NCBI GenBank assembly: GCA_016937345.1
Contig: JAFGWE010000034.1
Span: 1 to 61,106 of the forward strand
Direction of reading: 5' to 3'
Length of the DNA: 61,106 nucleotides
Origin: Methanomicrobiaceae archaeon
GTDB lineage: Archaea; Halobacteriota; Methanomicrobia; Methanomicrobiales; Methanomicrobiaceae
Part shown: piece by piece, positions 43,613 to 50,923 of the stretch
How positions within the stretch are numbered: the first letter of the stretch is position 1
How the letters are laid out: every line of letters starts with the position of its first letter
Translations under genes and position numbers: made by a program
The notes under the pieces: model-generated
Databases searched by the model: none
The model's input: the letters and a program-made list of their open reading frames with translations, nothing else
What the model was told of the DNA's origin: nothing

Positions 43613-43632
43613 GTAAATCATATATAATTTAC
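43613..43632 (+). promoter_or_regulatory. modA promoter with an inverted repeat over the TATA box
   Basis: GTAAAT (43613-43618) and ATTTAC (43627-43632) are perfect inverted arms around CATATATA, the likely TATA box, about 60 bases before the modA ATG. A regulator binding here would block TBP access. Confidence 0.55.
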
Positions 43633-43687
43633 AAATTATGTTTTCTGCCTATAAGTTTAAGACCTACGTTTTAGAAACGCTATTTGT

Positions 43688-44518
43688 ATGAAAAAATACA
43701 GTTGGATTTTTTTGGCATTTCTCTGCATGGCAGGATTCATTTTAGTATCCGGATGCACATCCGGTGCAACAGATACAGGAAATTATGGTTCTGAAGTTAC
43801 TGATAATCAGGAAAAATCTCTTATTGTTTTTTGTGGTGCGGGATTAAGAGAGCCAATGGAGGAGATTGCAAAAATCTATGAGGAGAAAGAAGGAGTTGTT
43901 ATAAAATACACTTTTGGCGGCTCGGCTCAGCTTCTCTCACAGATGGAGCTTTTGGGAAGCGGAGATGTGTATATGCCCGGAGCTCGTGCATATATTGATT
44001 CTGCCGCAAAAAAAGGGTTTATTGAAGAGAGTAAAGATGTTGTGTATCATGTTCTTCTGATAGCAACACAAAAGGGCAATCCGAAAAACATCCAAAGTAT
44101 CGATGACCTTACTAAAGACGGAATAAAAGTTGGAATCGGTGAGCCTGAAGGAAATGCTGTTGGTCAGGCTTCAAAGTCAGTTCTTACAAAAAACAACCTG
44201 TGGGAAGACATACAGGACAATATTGTTGTGAAGTCAGGAACAGTAAATGAACTTTTGGTTTATCTTAAAATGGAGCAGGTAGATGCAGTATTAATCTGGT
44301 CTGAACTTCCGTCTCCCGAACTTTTTGATATTGTAAATATCCCTCTTGAAGAGGGGTTTGTGAAAGTTGTTCCGGTTGGAAAGCTGACATTTAGTGAAAA
44401 ACCCGGTGAGGCTCAGAAATTTGTGGACTTTGTATCCTCTGATGAGGGAAAAGAGATATTTCTAAAGTATAACTTTGAGACATATCCAAATCCCAAATAT
44501 AAAGGTCTTGAAGCTTAA
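43688..44518 (+). CDS. modA: molybdate ABC transporter substrate-binding lipoprotein
   Basis: 276 residues. A lipoprotein signal MKKYSWIFLAFL ends in the lipobox LVSGC. The binding domain shows VFCGAGLREPMEEIAKIYEE, TFGGSAQLLSQME and SGDVYMPG, which is the ModA type and differs from WtpA. It captures molybdate outside the cell for ModBC. First gene of modA-trmO-modB-modC. Confidence 0.9.
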   Translation: MKKYSWIFLAFLCMAGFILVSGCTSGATDTGNYGSEVTDNQEKSLIVFCGAGLREPMEEIAKIYEEKEGVVIKYTFGGSAQLLSQMELLGSGDVYMPGARAYIDSAAKKGFIEESKDVVYHVLLIATQKGNPKNIQSIDDLTKDGIKVGIGEPEGNAVGQASKSVLTKNNLWEDIQDNIVVKSGTVNELLVYLKMEQVDAVLIWSELPSPELFDIVNIPLEEGFVKVVPVGKLTFSEKPGEAQKFVDFVSSDEGKEIFLKYNFETYPNPKYKGLEA

Positions 44519-44620
44519 AACCTGTAAAAATTCAGGATTTATCAGGATAATAAACAGCATCCGGACAGTTTAGTCCTGAAATTCTGATTTTATTTTACCC
44601 TGGATATCAAGTCTGATTTT

Positions 44621-44652
44621 CATGAAACAGTGCATGAAAAATTTGTTTCATG
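44621..44652 (+). promoter_or_regulatory. inverted repeat between modA and trmO
   Basis: CATGAAAC (44621-44628) and its exact complement GTTTCATG (44645-44652) enclose 16 bases that contain a further CATGAAA. T-rich sequence and TATAAAAATAT follow at 44657 onward, then AGGAG before trmO. It could be an attenuating hairpin after modA or an operator for an internal promoter of trmO-modBC. Confidence 0.5.
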
Positions 44653-44686
44653 AGCGTTTTTATAAAAATATAAAGGAGAATTTGAT

Positions 44687-45229
44687 ATGGAAAAGATTGA
44701 AAAAACAGATCTTGTAAAAAAAAGTGTGATTACATACAGACCTGTCGGGATTGTTCATTCAGAACACAAAATTCAGGAGGATACTCCGATTCAGGGAATT
44801 TTTAATCCAAGCAGAGGAACTGTCGAAGTATTTGAAGAATTTTCAGAGGGATTAAAGGATATTGATAAGTTTTCCCATCTGATACTGCTTTATCATTTTG
44901 ACAGGGCAACCGGCTGTGAGATTGTCAGAAAACCCTTTTTGGATGAGGAAAAAGAGAGGGGAATCTTTTCAATCCGTCATTTCAACAGGCCAAATCCTAT
45001 TGGATTTTCGATAGTTGATCTGTACTCTGTTAATGGGAATATTCTTGAAATTGGTGCCGTTGATATTCTGGACAAAACACCTGTGCTTGATATAAAACCA
45101 TACGTCTATCAGTTTGACAACAGAAGTGAGGTAAAAAACGGCTGGGTAGACGATTCCCATGTAGATGAGATTAGCGACTGGAATAAAACTCCGAAAGGTC
45201 TCAGGCGTACTGAAAGAACAAACCTTTGA
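44687..45229 (+). CDS. trmO: TrmO/TsaA-like SAM-dependent methyltransferase
   Basis: 180 residues of the TsaA/TrmO beta-barrel family: YRPVGIVHSEH at the start, SHLILLYHFDRA, then the signature IRHFNRPNPIGFS and LDKTPVLDIKPYV. Bacterial TrmO N6-methylates threonylcarbamoyl-adenosine 37 in tRNA-Thr using SAM. Archaeal homologues often sit next to molybdate or Fe-S genes and may have another substrate; the position between modA and modB here fits that. AAGGAG precedes the ATG, and the stop overlaps the region just before modB. Confidence 0.85.
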   Translation: MEKIEKTDLVKKSVITYRPVGIVHSEHKIQEDTPIQGIFNPSRGTVEVFEEFSEGLKDIDKFSHLILLYHFDRATGCEIVRKPFLDEEKERGIFSIRHFNRPNPIGFSIVDLYSVNGNILEIGAVDILDKTPVLDIKPYVYQFDNRSEVKNGWVDDSHVDEISDWNKTPKGLRRTERTNL

Positions 45230-45237
45230 GGCTTTTT

Positions 45238-46035
45238 ATGAGGAATATTAAAAATTTAAATGCTGTAAAAGTAATTACAATTGCAGTATCTCTGATAATT
45301 ACTTTATTTATCATAACACTGCTTTTATTGGTGGTTACACATCCTGCACCCGGGACAATAATCAATGCTCTTGGGACCAAGGAGATTCAGTTTGCTATAT
45401 ATTTAAGTCTTATAACCTCAGTTACTTCGACAATTATCTGCATCTGCATCGCAGTGCCTGCGGCTTATGCACTTGCCAGATATGATTTTTTTGGAAAGAC
45501 AATTGTTAATATGGTTGTTGACATACCGCTTGCACTTCCGCCGCTTGTAGCAGGTGTGGGTCTGCTGCTTTTCTTTGGAACAACCGCTTTTGGAGATTTT
45601 CTTGAGAGTGTCGGACTTGTTTTTGTTTTCACTCCGCTTGGAATCATAGTTGCGCAGGTTTTTGTAAATCTGCCTTTCATGCTTAGAATTATGCGTTCGA
45701 CATTCACTGACATCAATCCAAGATATGAGTATGTTGCAGAGACTTTGGGATGCACACATTTTCAGGCAATCTACAGGGTTGTTCTTCCTATGTCCTTTAA
45801 CGGGTTTCTGGCAGGCTCTGTTATTACATGGGCAAAAGGAATTGGTGAATTTGGAGCCGCTCTGCTTTTGGCCGGCGCAACAAGGATGAAGACAGAAACC
45901 CTCCCGATTTCATTGTTTTTGAATATGTCATGTGGAGATTTGGAACTTGCAATATCAGCGGCTACGATACTTATCGCAATATCGGTTGTATCCTTGTTTA
46001 TATTTGAAAAATATGGCGGTTCTGCTAAATTTTAA
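45238..46035 (+). CDS. modB: molybdate ABC transporter permease
   Basis: About 265 residues from the ATG at 45238, chosen because GAGG lies 7 bases upstream; a TTG at 45226 overlaps trmO. Five to six membrane helices. The EAA loop is AETLGCTHFQAIYRVVLP followed by AKGIGEFGAA. It forms the molybdate channel with ModA and ModC. Confidence 0.91.
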   Translation: MRNIKNLNAVKVITIAVSLIITLFIITLLLLVVTHPAPGTIINALGTKEIQFAIYLSLITSVTSTIICICIAVPAAYALARYDFFGKTIVNMVVDIPLALPPLVAGVGLLLFFGTTAFGDFLESVGLVFVFTPLGIIVAQVFVNLPFMLRIMRSTFTDINPRYEYVAETLGCTHFQAIYRVVLPMSFNGFLAGSVITWAKGIGEFGAALLLAGATRMKTETLPISLFLNMSCGDLELAISAATILIAISVVSLFIFEKYGGSAKF

Positions 46036-46051
46036 AAAAAAGGAGCTGTAA

Positions 46052-47110
46052 ATGATTTGTATTAATAATGTATCTAAGACCCTTGGAGAGTTTCATCTGG
46101 ACAGGATAAATCTTGAGATTAATGAAGGTGAGTATTTTGTAATAATAGGTCCGACAGGATCGGGAAAGACTATTCTTCTTGAGACAATTGCCGGAATCTA
46201 CAGTCCTGATGAGGGGGATATTACATTAAACCAAAAAAGCCTGACAAACCTCCCTCCAAGGAACAGAAATATCTCAATGGTATATCAGGATTTCATGCTG
46301 TTTCCTCATATGACTGTTGAGCAGAATATCGGATTCGGGCTTAAAAACAAAAAAACAGACGCTGATGTGATAAAAAAGCGTGTTCTGGAGATAACCAAAA
46401 TTTTTGGCATCAGCCATCTTCTCTACAGACATCCGGGAACTTTAAGCGGGGGTGAAAAGCAAAGGGCTGCCATATGCAGGGCGGTTTTAATGGATCCTGT
46501 TTTGCTTCTTCTGGATGAGCCCCTAAGCGCCCTTGACAGCAGGACACGTGAGCTGTTAAGAAGTGAGCTGAAAAAATTTCACGGGATGTACAATACTACA
46601 ATTCTTCATATAACCCATAATTATGAGGAGGTTTTTTCTTTGGCAGACAGGGTTGCTCTCATGCATAAAGGAGAAATACTACAGACAGGAACGCCTGATG
46701 ATGTGTTTGAAAAGCCTAAAACTGAGTTTATAGCTGAATTTGTAGGCTTTGAAAATCTCTATCAAGGCATTTTTGTGTTAAGAGACGGAATTTCTTCTGT
46801 TGAAATATCCGGTGTTGATATAAGGCATAATAATTCCCCGACAGTTAGGGAAGAGGAGTCTGCGAAAATATGTATAAGATCAGAAAATATCCGGATATCA
46901 AGGGAAAAAGTTTCAGATACGGATGTAAATGTCATATTTTGTAAGATCCTGGATATAATCGACAATGGAAGCTTTGTAAAAATCATTGCAGATGCCGGTT
47001 TTATCCTGAATTCTGTTATGATGAAAAAGTCATTTAATTCCGAAGAGTTAAAGACAGGTGATACGGCTTATGCCTGTTTTGATTTTGATTCAGTCCATAT
47101 AATTCAATAA
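46052..47110 (+). CDS. modC: molybdate ABC transporter ATPase
   Basis: 352 residues. Walker A GPTGSGKT, signature LSGGEKQRAAIC, Walker B LLLLDEPLSALD, H-loop THNYEE. A C-terminal TOBE-type domain of about 110 residues follows. AAGGAG precedes the ATG. It energises import of molybdate. Related to but clearly distinct from wtpC. Confidence 0.92.
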   Translation: MICINNVSKTLGEFHLDRINLEINEGEYFVIIGPTGSGKTILLETIAGIYSPDEGDITLNQKSLTNLPPRNRNISMVYQDFMLFPHMTVEQNIGFGLKNKKTDADVIKKRVLEITKIFGISHLLYRHPGTLSGGEKQRAAICRAVLMDPVLLLLDEPLSALDSRTRELLRSELKKFHGMYNTTILHITHNYEEVFSLADRVALMHKGEILQTGTPDDVFEKPKTEFIAEFVGFENLYQGIFVLRDGISSVEISGVDIRHNNSPTVREEESAKICIRSENIRISREKVSDTDVNVIFCKILDIIDNGSFVKIIADAGFILNSVMMKKSFNSEELKTGDTAYACFDFDSVHIIQ

Positions 47111-47113
47111 ACC

Positions 47114-47120
47114 TTTTTTT
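47114..47120 (+). terminator. T-run terminator after modC
   Basis: A T7 run starts 4 bases after the modC stop, in the junction with the converging small gene at 47119-47454, and continues as AT5. Confidence 0.4.
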
Positions 47121-47454
47121 ATTTTTCAGTGAGCAGAGTGAATATATTCCCACCCAGAATTATTTTGGTCTCTTCTGAAAATTCAGTACCCAATATAGAC
47201 AGAAGAATTTCTGTTCCTCCGTTTGTAGTCCAGATCCCTACTCTTTCCTCTCTTGTCACGAGTTTTTTATCTTCCATTAGGGAAAAACCGGGCAATATAT
47301 AATAGTGCGGGATACCAATCTCTTTTGCAAGTTCTCTTGTTGTAGGAAGCTTTATTTTGACATTGTCCTTTTCAAAAATTATGTTTATGCTTCCTTTCTG
47401 AATTATAACCCTTGCTGCAGCATTCAGAATTTTATCAATTTCATTCCGGGTCAT
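47119..47454 (-). CDS. unknown 111-aa protein beside modC
   Basis: 111 residues, soluble. The N-terminal half (MTRNEIDKILNAAARVIIQKG) is helical. A segment TTRELAKEIGIPHYYILPGFSLMEDKKLVTREERVGIWTTNGG has the feel of a winged helix (helix, turn, recognition helix, wing), which would fit a small DNA-binding regulator. I cannot name the family. It is co-directional with the 74-aa gene, with 34 bases between that gene's stop and this start, and faces modC. Confidence 0.65.
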   Translation of the reverse strand: MTRNEIDKILNAAARVIIQKGSINIIFEKDNVKIKLPTTRELAKEIGIPHYYILPGFSLMEDKKLVTREERVGIWTTNGGTEILLSILGTEFSEETKIILGGNIFTLLTEK

Positions 47455-47488
47455 TTTGTAACAGATTAAAAAAAAGAATATGTTTATC

Positions 47489-47710
47489 TTAGTGATCTTT
47501 CATTGAGCCGTGTTCTTCATCAGGCATCGGTTCAAGATAGATGAGTTCGGCACTGAGATCTTCGGCAATCTTCTCAAGTTCAATTTTACGGAAATGATTT
47601 GCTGCGATCTTTATTTTTTCCTCTTTGTCGCCAACTATTGCAACAACTCTGAACCTTGGCTGTTTTACGCCTTCTTTAATTTTTGACCTTTCGCGAACGT
47701 AGATTTTCAT
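47489..47710 (-). CDS. unknown 73-aa protein divergent from the Mo storage gene
   Basis: About 73 residues from the ATG at 47710, preceded by GGATGTGAG. Strand-helix-strand pattern: KIYVRERSK, FRVVAIVGD, KIAANHFRKIELEKIAEDL, AELIYLEP, with an acidic His-containing tail (DEEHGSMKDH). It looks like a small alpha/beta protein. Its promoter region contains the large palindrome at 47736-47763. No function assigned. Confidence 0.7.
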   Translation of the reverse strand: MKIYVRERSKIKEGVKQPRFRVVAIVGDKEEKIKIAANHFRKIELEKIAEDLSAELIYLEPMPDEEHGSMKDH

Positions 47711-47735
47711 TAAACTCACATCCTTTGTACTAGTG

Positions 47736-47763
47736 TAAACCACCTGATATATCAGTTGGTTTA
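47736..47763. promoter_or_regulatory. 28-bp near-perfect palindrome in the divergent Mo-storage promoter
   Basis: TAAACCA (47736-47742) and TGGTTTA (47757-47763) are inverted arms around the perfect 12-bp palindrome CTGATATATCAG (47744-47755). Only the pair 47743/47756 (C and T) breaks the symmetry over 28 bp. A TATA box for the storage gene, TTTAATATATC, begins at about 47760. This is a strong candidate operator controlling both the storage protein and the small divergent genes. Confidence 0.7.
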
Positions 47764-47810
47764 ATATATCATACTTAAGTCTGAATACATATTAATATTG
47801 TGTCAGAACT

Positions 47811-48617
47811 ATGACTCAAAGGCGTGAAATAAAAAACAAACTTCAGGGGGAAACACTTGTCAGAAGAGGTCTTATGCATGAGAGATCAGGTGTTGAGCAG
47901 ATTCGAATCGCTCCTGAATTAAATGTAATAAAAATAGGGGGGCATGGAACGATTGATTTTGGCGCGGAGGTTCTGCTCCCGCTTTTAGATGAGGTGGGTG
48001 AACTTTCAAAGAGTCATCAGATACTTATTGCAACCGGCGGCGGTGTCCGTGTCCGTCATATAATGGATATAGGAATTGATCTTGGGATGCCTACAGGGAT
48101 TCTTGCCGAACTTTCAGGAACTGTGAGTGAGCAGAATGCAATAATGGTCTCTGCAATTATGGCAAAATACAAGGCTGTTCACATAAGCAACGATGATCTT
48201 TTAGATATTCCAATGCTTCTAAGCATGGGCCAGCTTCCGGTTATGAGGGGAACACCGATATTCGGCCTTTATGAAGTTCCTTCAGCCGTAGGGCCTATTC
48301 CGCAGCACAGAACAGATACCGGTGCTTTTCTTGCCGCAGAAGTACTTGGTGCAAAGAGGTGTATTCTTGTTAAAAACGTTGACGGCCTGTATCTTGAAAA
48401 TCCTGCCATCAATCCTGATGCCGAGTTGATTCGTGAGATAAAAGCAGAAGAGCTTTTGGAGATGCATCTTGAAGATCTTGTGCTTGAGGAAAAAGTGGTT
48501 GAATGTCTTTGCTATTCAAAGAACATTCATGAAGTCAGAATCGTAAACGGCCATAAAAGAGGAAATATTAAAAAGGCATTGAACGATGAAAACTGCGGTA
48601 CAATAATTCGTAAATGA
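47811..48617 (+). CDS. molybdenum/tungsten storage protein-like subunit (amino-acid kinase fold)
   Basis: 268 residues. Amino-acid-kinase fold with IKIGGHGTIDFG, IATGGGVRVRHI, GILAELSGTVSEQNAI, QHRTDTGAFLAAEVLG, KNVDGLY and a C-terminal VRIVNGHKRGNIKKAL...GTII. These blocks and their order match my memory of the Azotobacter MosA/MosB storage subunits better than a housekeeping UMP kinase. Those proteins pack polyoxometalate clusters in a cage using ATP. The Mo-transport context supports the call. Annotation as uridylate kinase is the main alternative. Confidence 0.8.
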   Translation: MTQRREIKNKLQGETLVRRGLMHERSGVEQIRIAPELNVIKIGGHGTIDFGAEVLLPLLDEVGELSKSHQILIATGGGVRVRHIMDIGIDLGMPTGILAELSGTVSEQNAIMVSAIMAKYKAVHISNDDLLDIPMLLSMGQLPVMRGTPIFGLYEVPSAVGPIPQHRTDTGAFLAAEVLGAKRCILVKNVDGLYLENPAINPDAELIREIKAEELLEMHLEDLVLEEKVVECLCYSKNIHEVRIVNGHKRGNIKKALNDENCGTIIRK

Positions 48618-48632
48618 TTTGACCGTAGTCCG

Positions 48633-49658
48633 GTGAATTATTTATACTGTATGATGTCAGAAAGAGTGTCGGGATCAATAATGATTTTATTATTTATGTC
48701 ATTTTTATTTGTATTTGCAGCATTATGCATAACAACGCCTGCAGTAGAATATGATCCGTCCTGGGTTAACATTACAGAAGCGGGCAAGGATATGGATGAA
48801 GGATATATCACAACATCATCCGGCAGGGTCTGGTTTAAAATCGCCGGAAAAAACAGGAATAAAACTCCTCTTCTTTTGATTCATGGAGGACCCGGTGCCG
48901 CACATGATTACTTTGAGCCGCTTTTAGCTCTTTCAGATGAAAGGCCTGTTATATTTTATGATCAACTTGGCTGCGGGAATTCTGACAAGCCGGATGATAT
49001 GTCCCAATATTCAGTTGAATCCTATGTGAAAGAAGTTGGAGAAGTAAGGTCTGCACTTGGGCTTTCTGAAGTTCATATTCTCGGACAGTCCTGGGGAGGA
49101 GGTCTTGCAGCGGCATATTACCTTTATGAAAAGCCGGATGGTCTAAAAAGCCTTATTCTTTCCTCCCCTCTTCTGGATACGGGGAGATGGATCTCTGATC
49201 AGAAATCCTACCTCTCAGAGATGCCTGAGGATATTCAGGAAAGTGTTCGTATTGCAGAGGAATCCGGTGTTTATGACTCCGAAGAATATCAGAATGCAAT
49301 GAGTGAGTATTACTCACTTCATTTATGCAGGCTCACTCCCTGGCCGCCTCTGGTTGTTGAATCTCTTGGAAAACTTTCGATTCCTGTTTATATTCATATG
49401 TGGGGTCCGAGTGAGTTTACATGCACGGGAACACTTCAGTCTTTTAATTTAACAGCAGACCTTTCTGAGATCGGTGTGCCCGTTCTTTTCGTCTGTGGTG
49501 AATATGATGAGGCAGCACCTTCATCAATTAGGTATTTTGCAGATCTTACAGAAAATTCAGAGACCTTGGTACTAGAAGACGCATCACACTTAAATCATAT
49601 CGAAAAAGCAGATGAATACGTAAAGGCTGTAAGGGAGTTTTTGAAAAATTTGAACTAG
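48633..49658 (+). CDS. membrane-anchored prolyl aminopeptidase-like alpha/beta hydrolase
   Basis: Up to 341 residues from a GTG; an ATG at 48651 is an alternative start. A hydrophobic N-terminal segment (MILLFMSFLFVFAALCI) should anchor or export it. The hydrolase core shows HGGPGAAHDYFEPL, DQLGCGNSDKPDD, the nucleophile elbow GQSWGG, Asp in CGEYDEAAP and His in DASHLNH. It resembles proline iminopeptidase / tricorn factor F1. No link to metal metabolism is evident. Confidence 0.85.
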   Translation: MNYLYCMMSERVSGSIMILLFMSFLFVFAALCITTPAVEYDPSWVNITEAGKDMDEGYITTSSGRVWFKIAGKNRNKTPLLLIHGGPGAAHDYFEPLLALSDERPVIFYDQLGCGNSDKPDDMSQYSVESYVKEVGEVRSALGLSEVHILGQSWGGGLAAAYYLYEKPDGLKSLILSSPLLDTGRWISDQKSYLSEMPEDIQESVRIAEESGVYDSEEYQNAMSEYYSLHLCRLTPWPPLVVESLGKLSIPVYIHMWGPSEFTCTGTLQSFNLTADLSEIGVPVLFVCGEYDEAAPSSIRYFADLTENSETLVLEDASHLNHIEKADEYVKAVREFLKNLN

Positions 49659-49686
49659 CGGATTTTCTTATAGAAGGATAGATTTT

Positions 49687-50352
49687 ATGGCAGCATTTGA
49701 TCCCTCAATTCCGGGGATATTTGTCTTCGGTCTCATTGCCGGCATATGCCCCTGCAACAGTGTTTTATGCCTTGGACTGATTGGATATCTGACAAGCGGA
49801 AAGACAGATTTAACCTTTAAAAATATTCTCCGCCTGACACTGGCATTTTCAGCAGGCACAATTCTTATTCTCCTCCCTCTCGGGGTAATTGCCGCATTTA
49901 TCGGTAAATATCTGCTTTTTTTAAACAGCACCATTGCCTGGTCATTTGGAGGAATTCTGCTGATTTTAATGGGTCTTCAGCTTCTTCATGTGTATAAACC
50001 GCCAATTAGGAGTATCTTTAATTTTTTCCGGGCACCTGTATCATATACAGCATTCGGGGCATTTCTTCTGGGGCTTTCTTTTGGAGCGATAACAGTCGGG
50101 CGCGGAGCTCCGATGCTTATCATAGTTCTTACATACATTGCACTTTACCAGAATATGTTTCAGGGATTTTTAACAATCCTTGTGTATGCAGTCGGACTTA
50201 GTATTCCCCTGATTATTATAAGTTCGGCAGGAGGTGCGGCCGGCAAAAAGCTAAAGGAGAAGGCAAAATTAAGCGGAGAATTCATTGACAGAATAATAGG
50301 CTGTGCAATAATAATTATCGGTGTATTTTTCCTTTATTTAGCATTTATATGA
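49687..50352 (+). CDS. CcdA/DsbD-like membrane protein
   Basis: 221 residues with six predicted helices. The N-terminal GICPCNSVLCLGLIGYL contains the cysteine motif, and the SAGTILILLPLGVIAAF and FLLGLSFGAI segments are typical of the CcdA family, which relays reducing power across the membrane to thiol partners. GAAGGA precedes the ATG. It lies 29 bases after the hydrolase gene; a hairpin AACAGT/ACTGTT (50406-50427) and T-rich sequence follow. Confidence 0.82.
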   Translation: MAAFDPSIPGIFVFGLIAGICPCNSVLCLGLIGYLTSGKTDLTFKNILRLTLAFSAGTILILLPLGVIAAFIGKYLLFLNSTIAWSFGGILLILMGLQLLHVYKPPIRSIFNFFRAPVSYTAFGAFLLGLSFGAITVGRGAPMLIIVLTYIALYQNMFQGFLTILVYAVGLSIPLIIISSAGGAAGKKLKEKAKLSGEFIDRIIGCAIIIIGVFFLYLAFI

Positions 50353-50923
50353 AAAAAACCCTGTATTTTAGTTTATGGCATAGTTGCCTGAATAAAAATT
50401 ACAAAAACAGTTATTTTAAAAACTGTTGTTATTCTATTTTCTCAGTAAATAATTTCTTAAAAAATGGTGGATGATTTATATTGAATATCAAAAGTGATAT
50501 TCGTATGGCTTCTTTTATAATTTTAAAATTAATTTTTAAGGCTTATAAGTGCTAAATTAGTTATTATTTTAAGTTATTTTCAAAGGTCAGAGTATGAGAT
50601 AGATTTATATATAAGCACATTCATTAAAATTATTCTTAGGGGGTATATTTAAATCCTTTAAAGATATTTCAATGAATCAGGTGGCGGGGGAAACACGAAA
50701 ATTCATGAATATAAAAAGCAGCCTTCTTTTCACAGAGGAAAAGAAAAGAATATATTGAAAAATTCTTCTTTTTGTGAGATCCCTGACTATTCTGTAATGT
50801 GAAATCATCTCTGATCCTGAAATAAGGTCATTAGGGGCAGTAAATTTTATTAATCAGCCAGAAATGACTGAAAAAATGTCTGAGATCAATTGAAATTAAA
50901 AAAATGATGGGGATTAACAGAAT
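50353..50923. promoter_or_regulatory. 571-base intergenic region with strong TATA box and hairpins
   Basis: Seen: hairpin AACAGT/ACTGTT (50406-50427); a perfect stem GAATATCA-AAAG-TGATATTC (50483-50502); a textbook TATA box TTTATATATAAG (50604-50615), which predicts transcription from about 50640; hairpin TTCTTTTC/GAAAAGAA (50724-50745); and AAGAAT/ATTCTT followed by CTTTTT (50746-50773), which looks like a terminator. The response regulator gene begins 280 bases past the TATA box. Either it has a long leader or a short RNA (about 50640-50775) is made here. A 28-codon ATG frame (50672-50758) lacks a ribosome site. Confidence 0.5.

Noticed and set aside
47811-48617. UMP kinase (pyrH)
   Set aside because: The fold is shared, but the C-terminal blocks and the Mo-gene setting fit the storage protein better; kept as an alternative.
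50672-50758. 28-codon ORF in the leader of the response regulator
   Set aside because: No ribosome binding site and no recognisable features; mentioned only within the intergenic entry.
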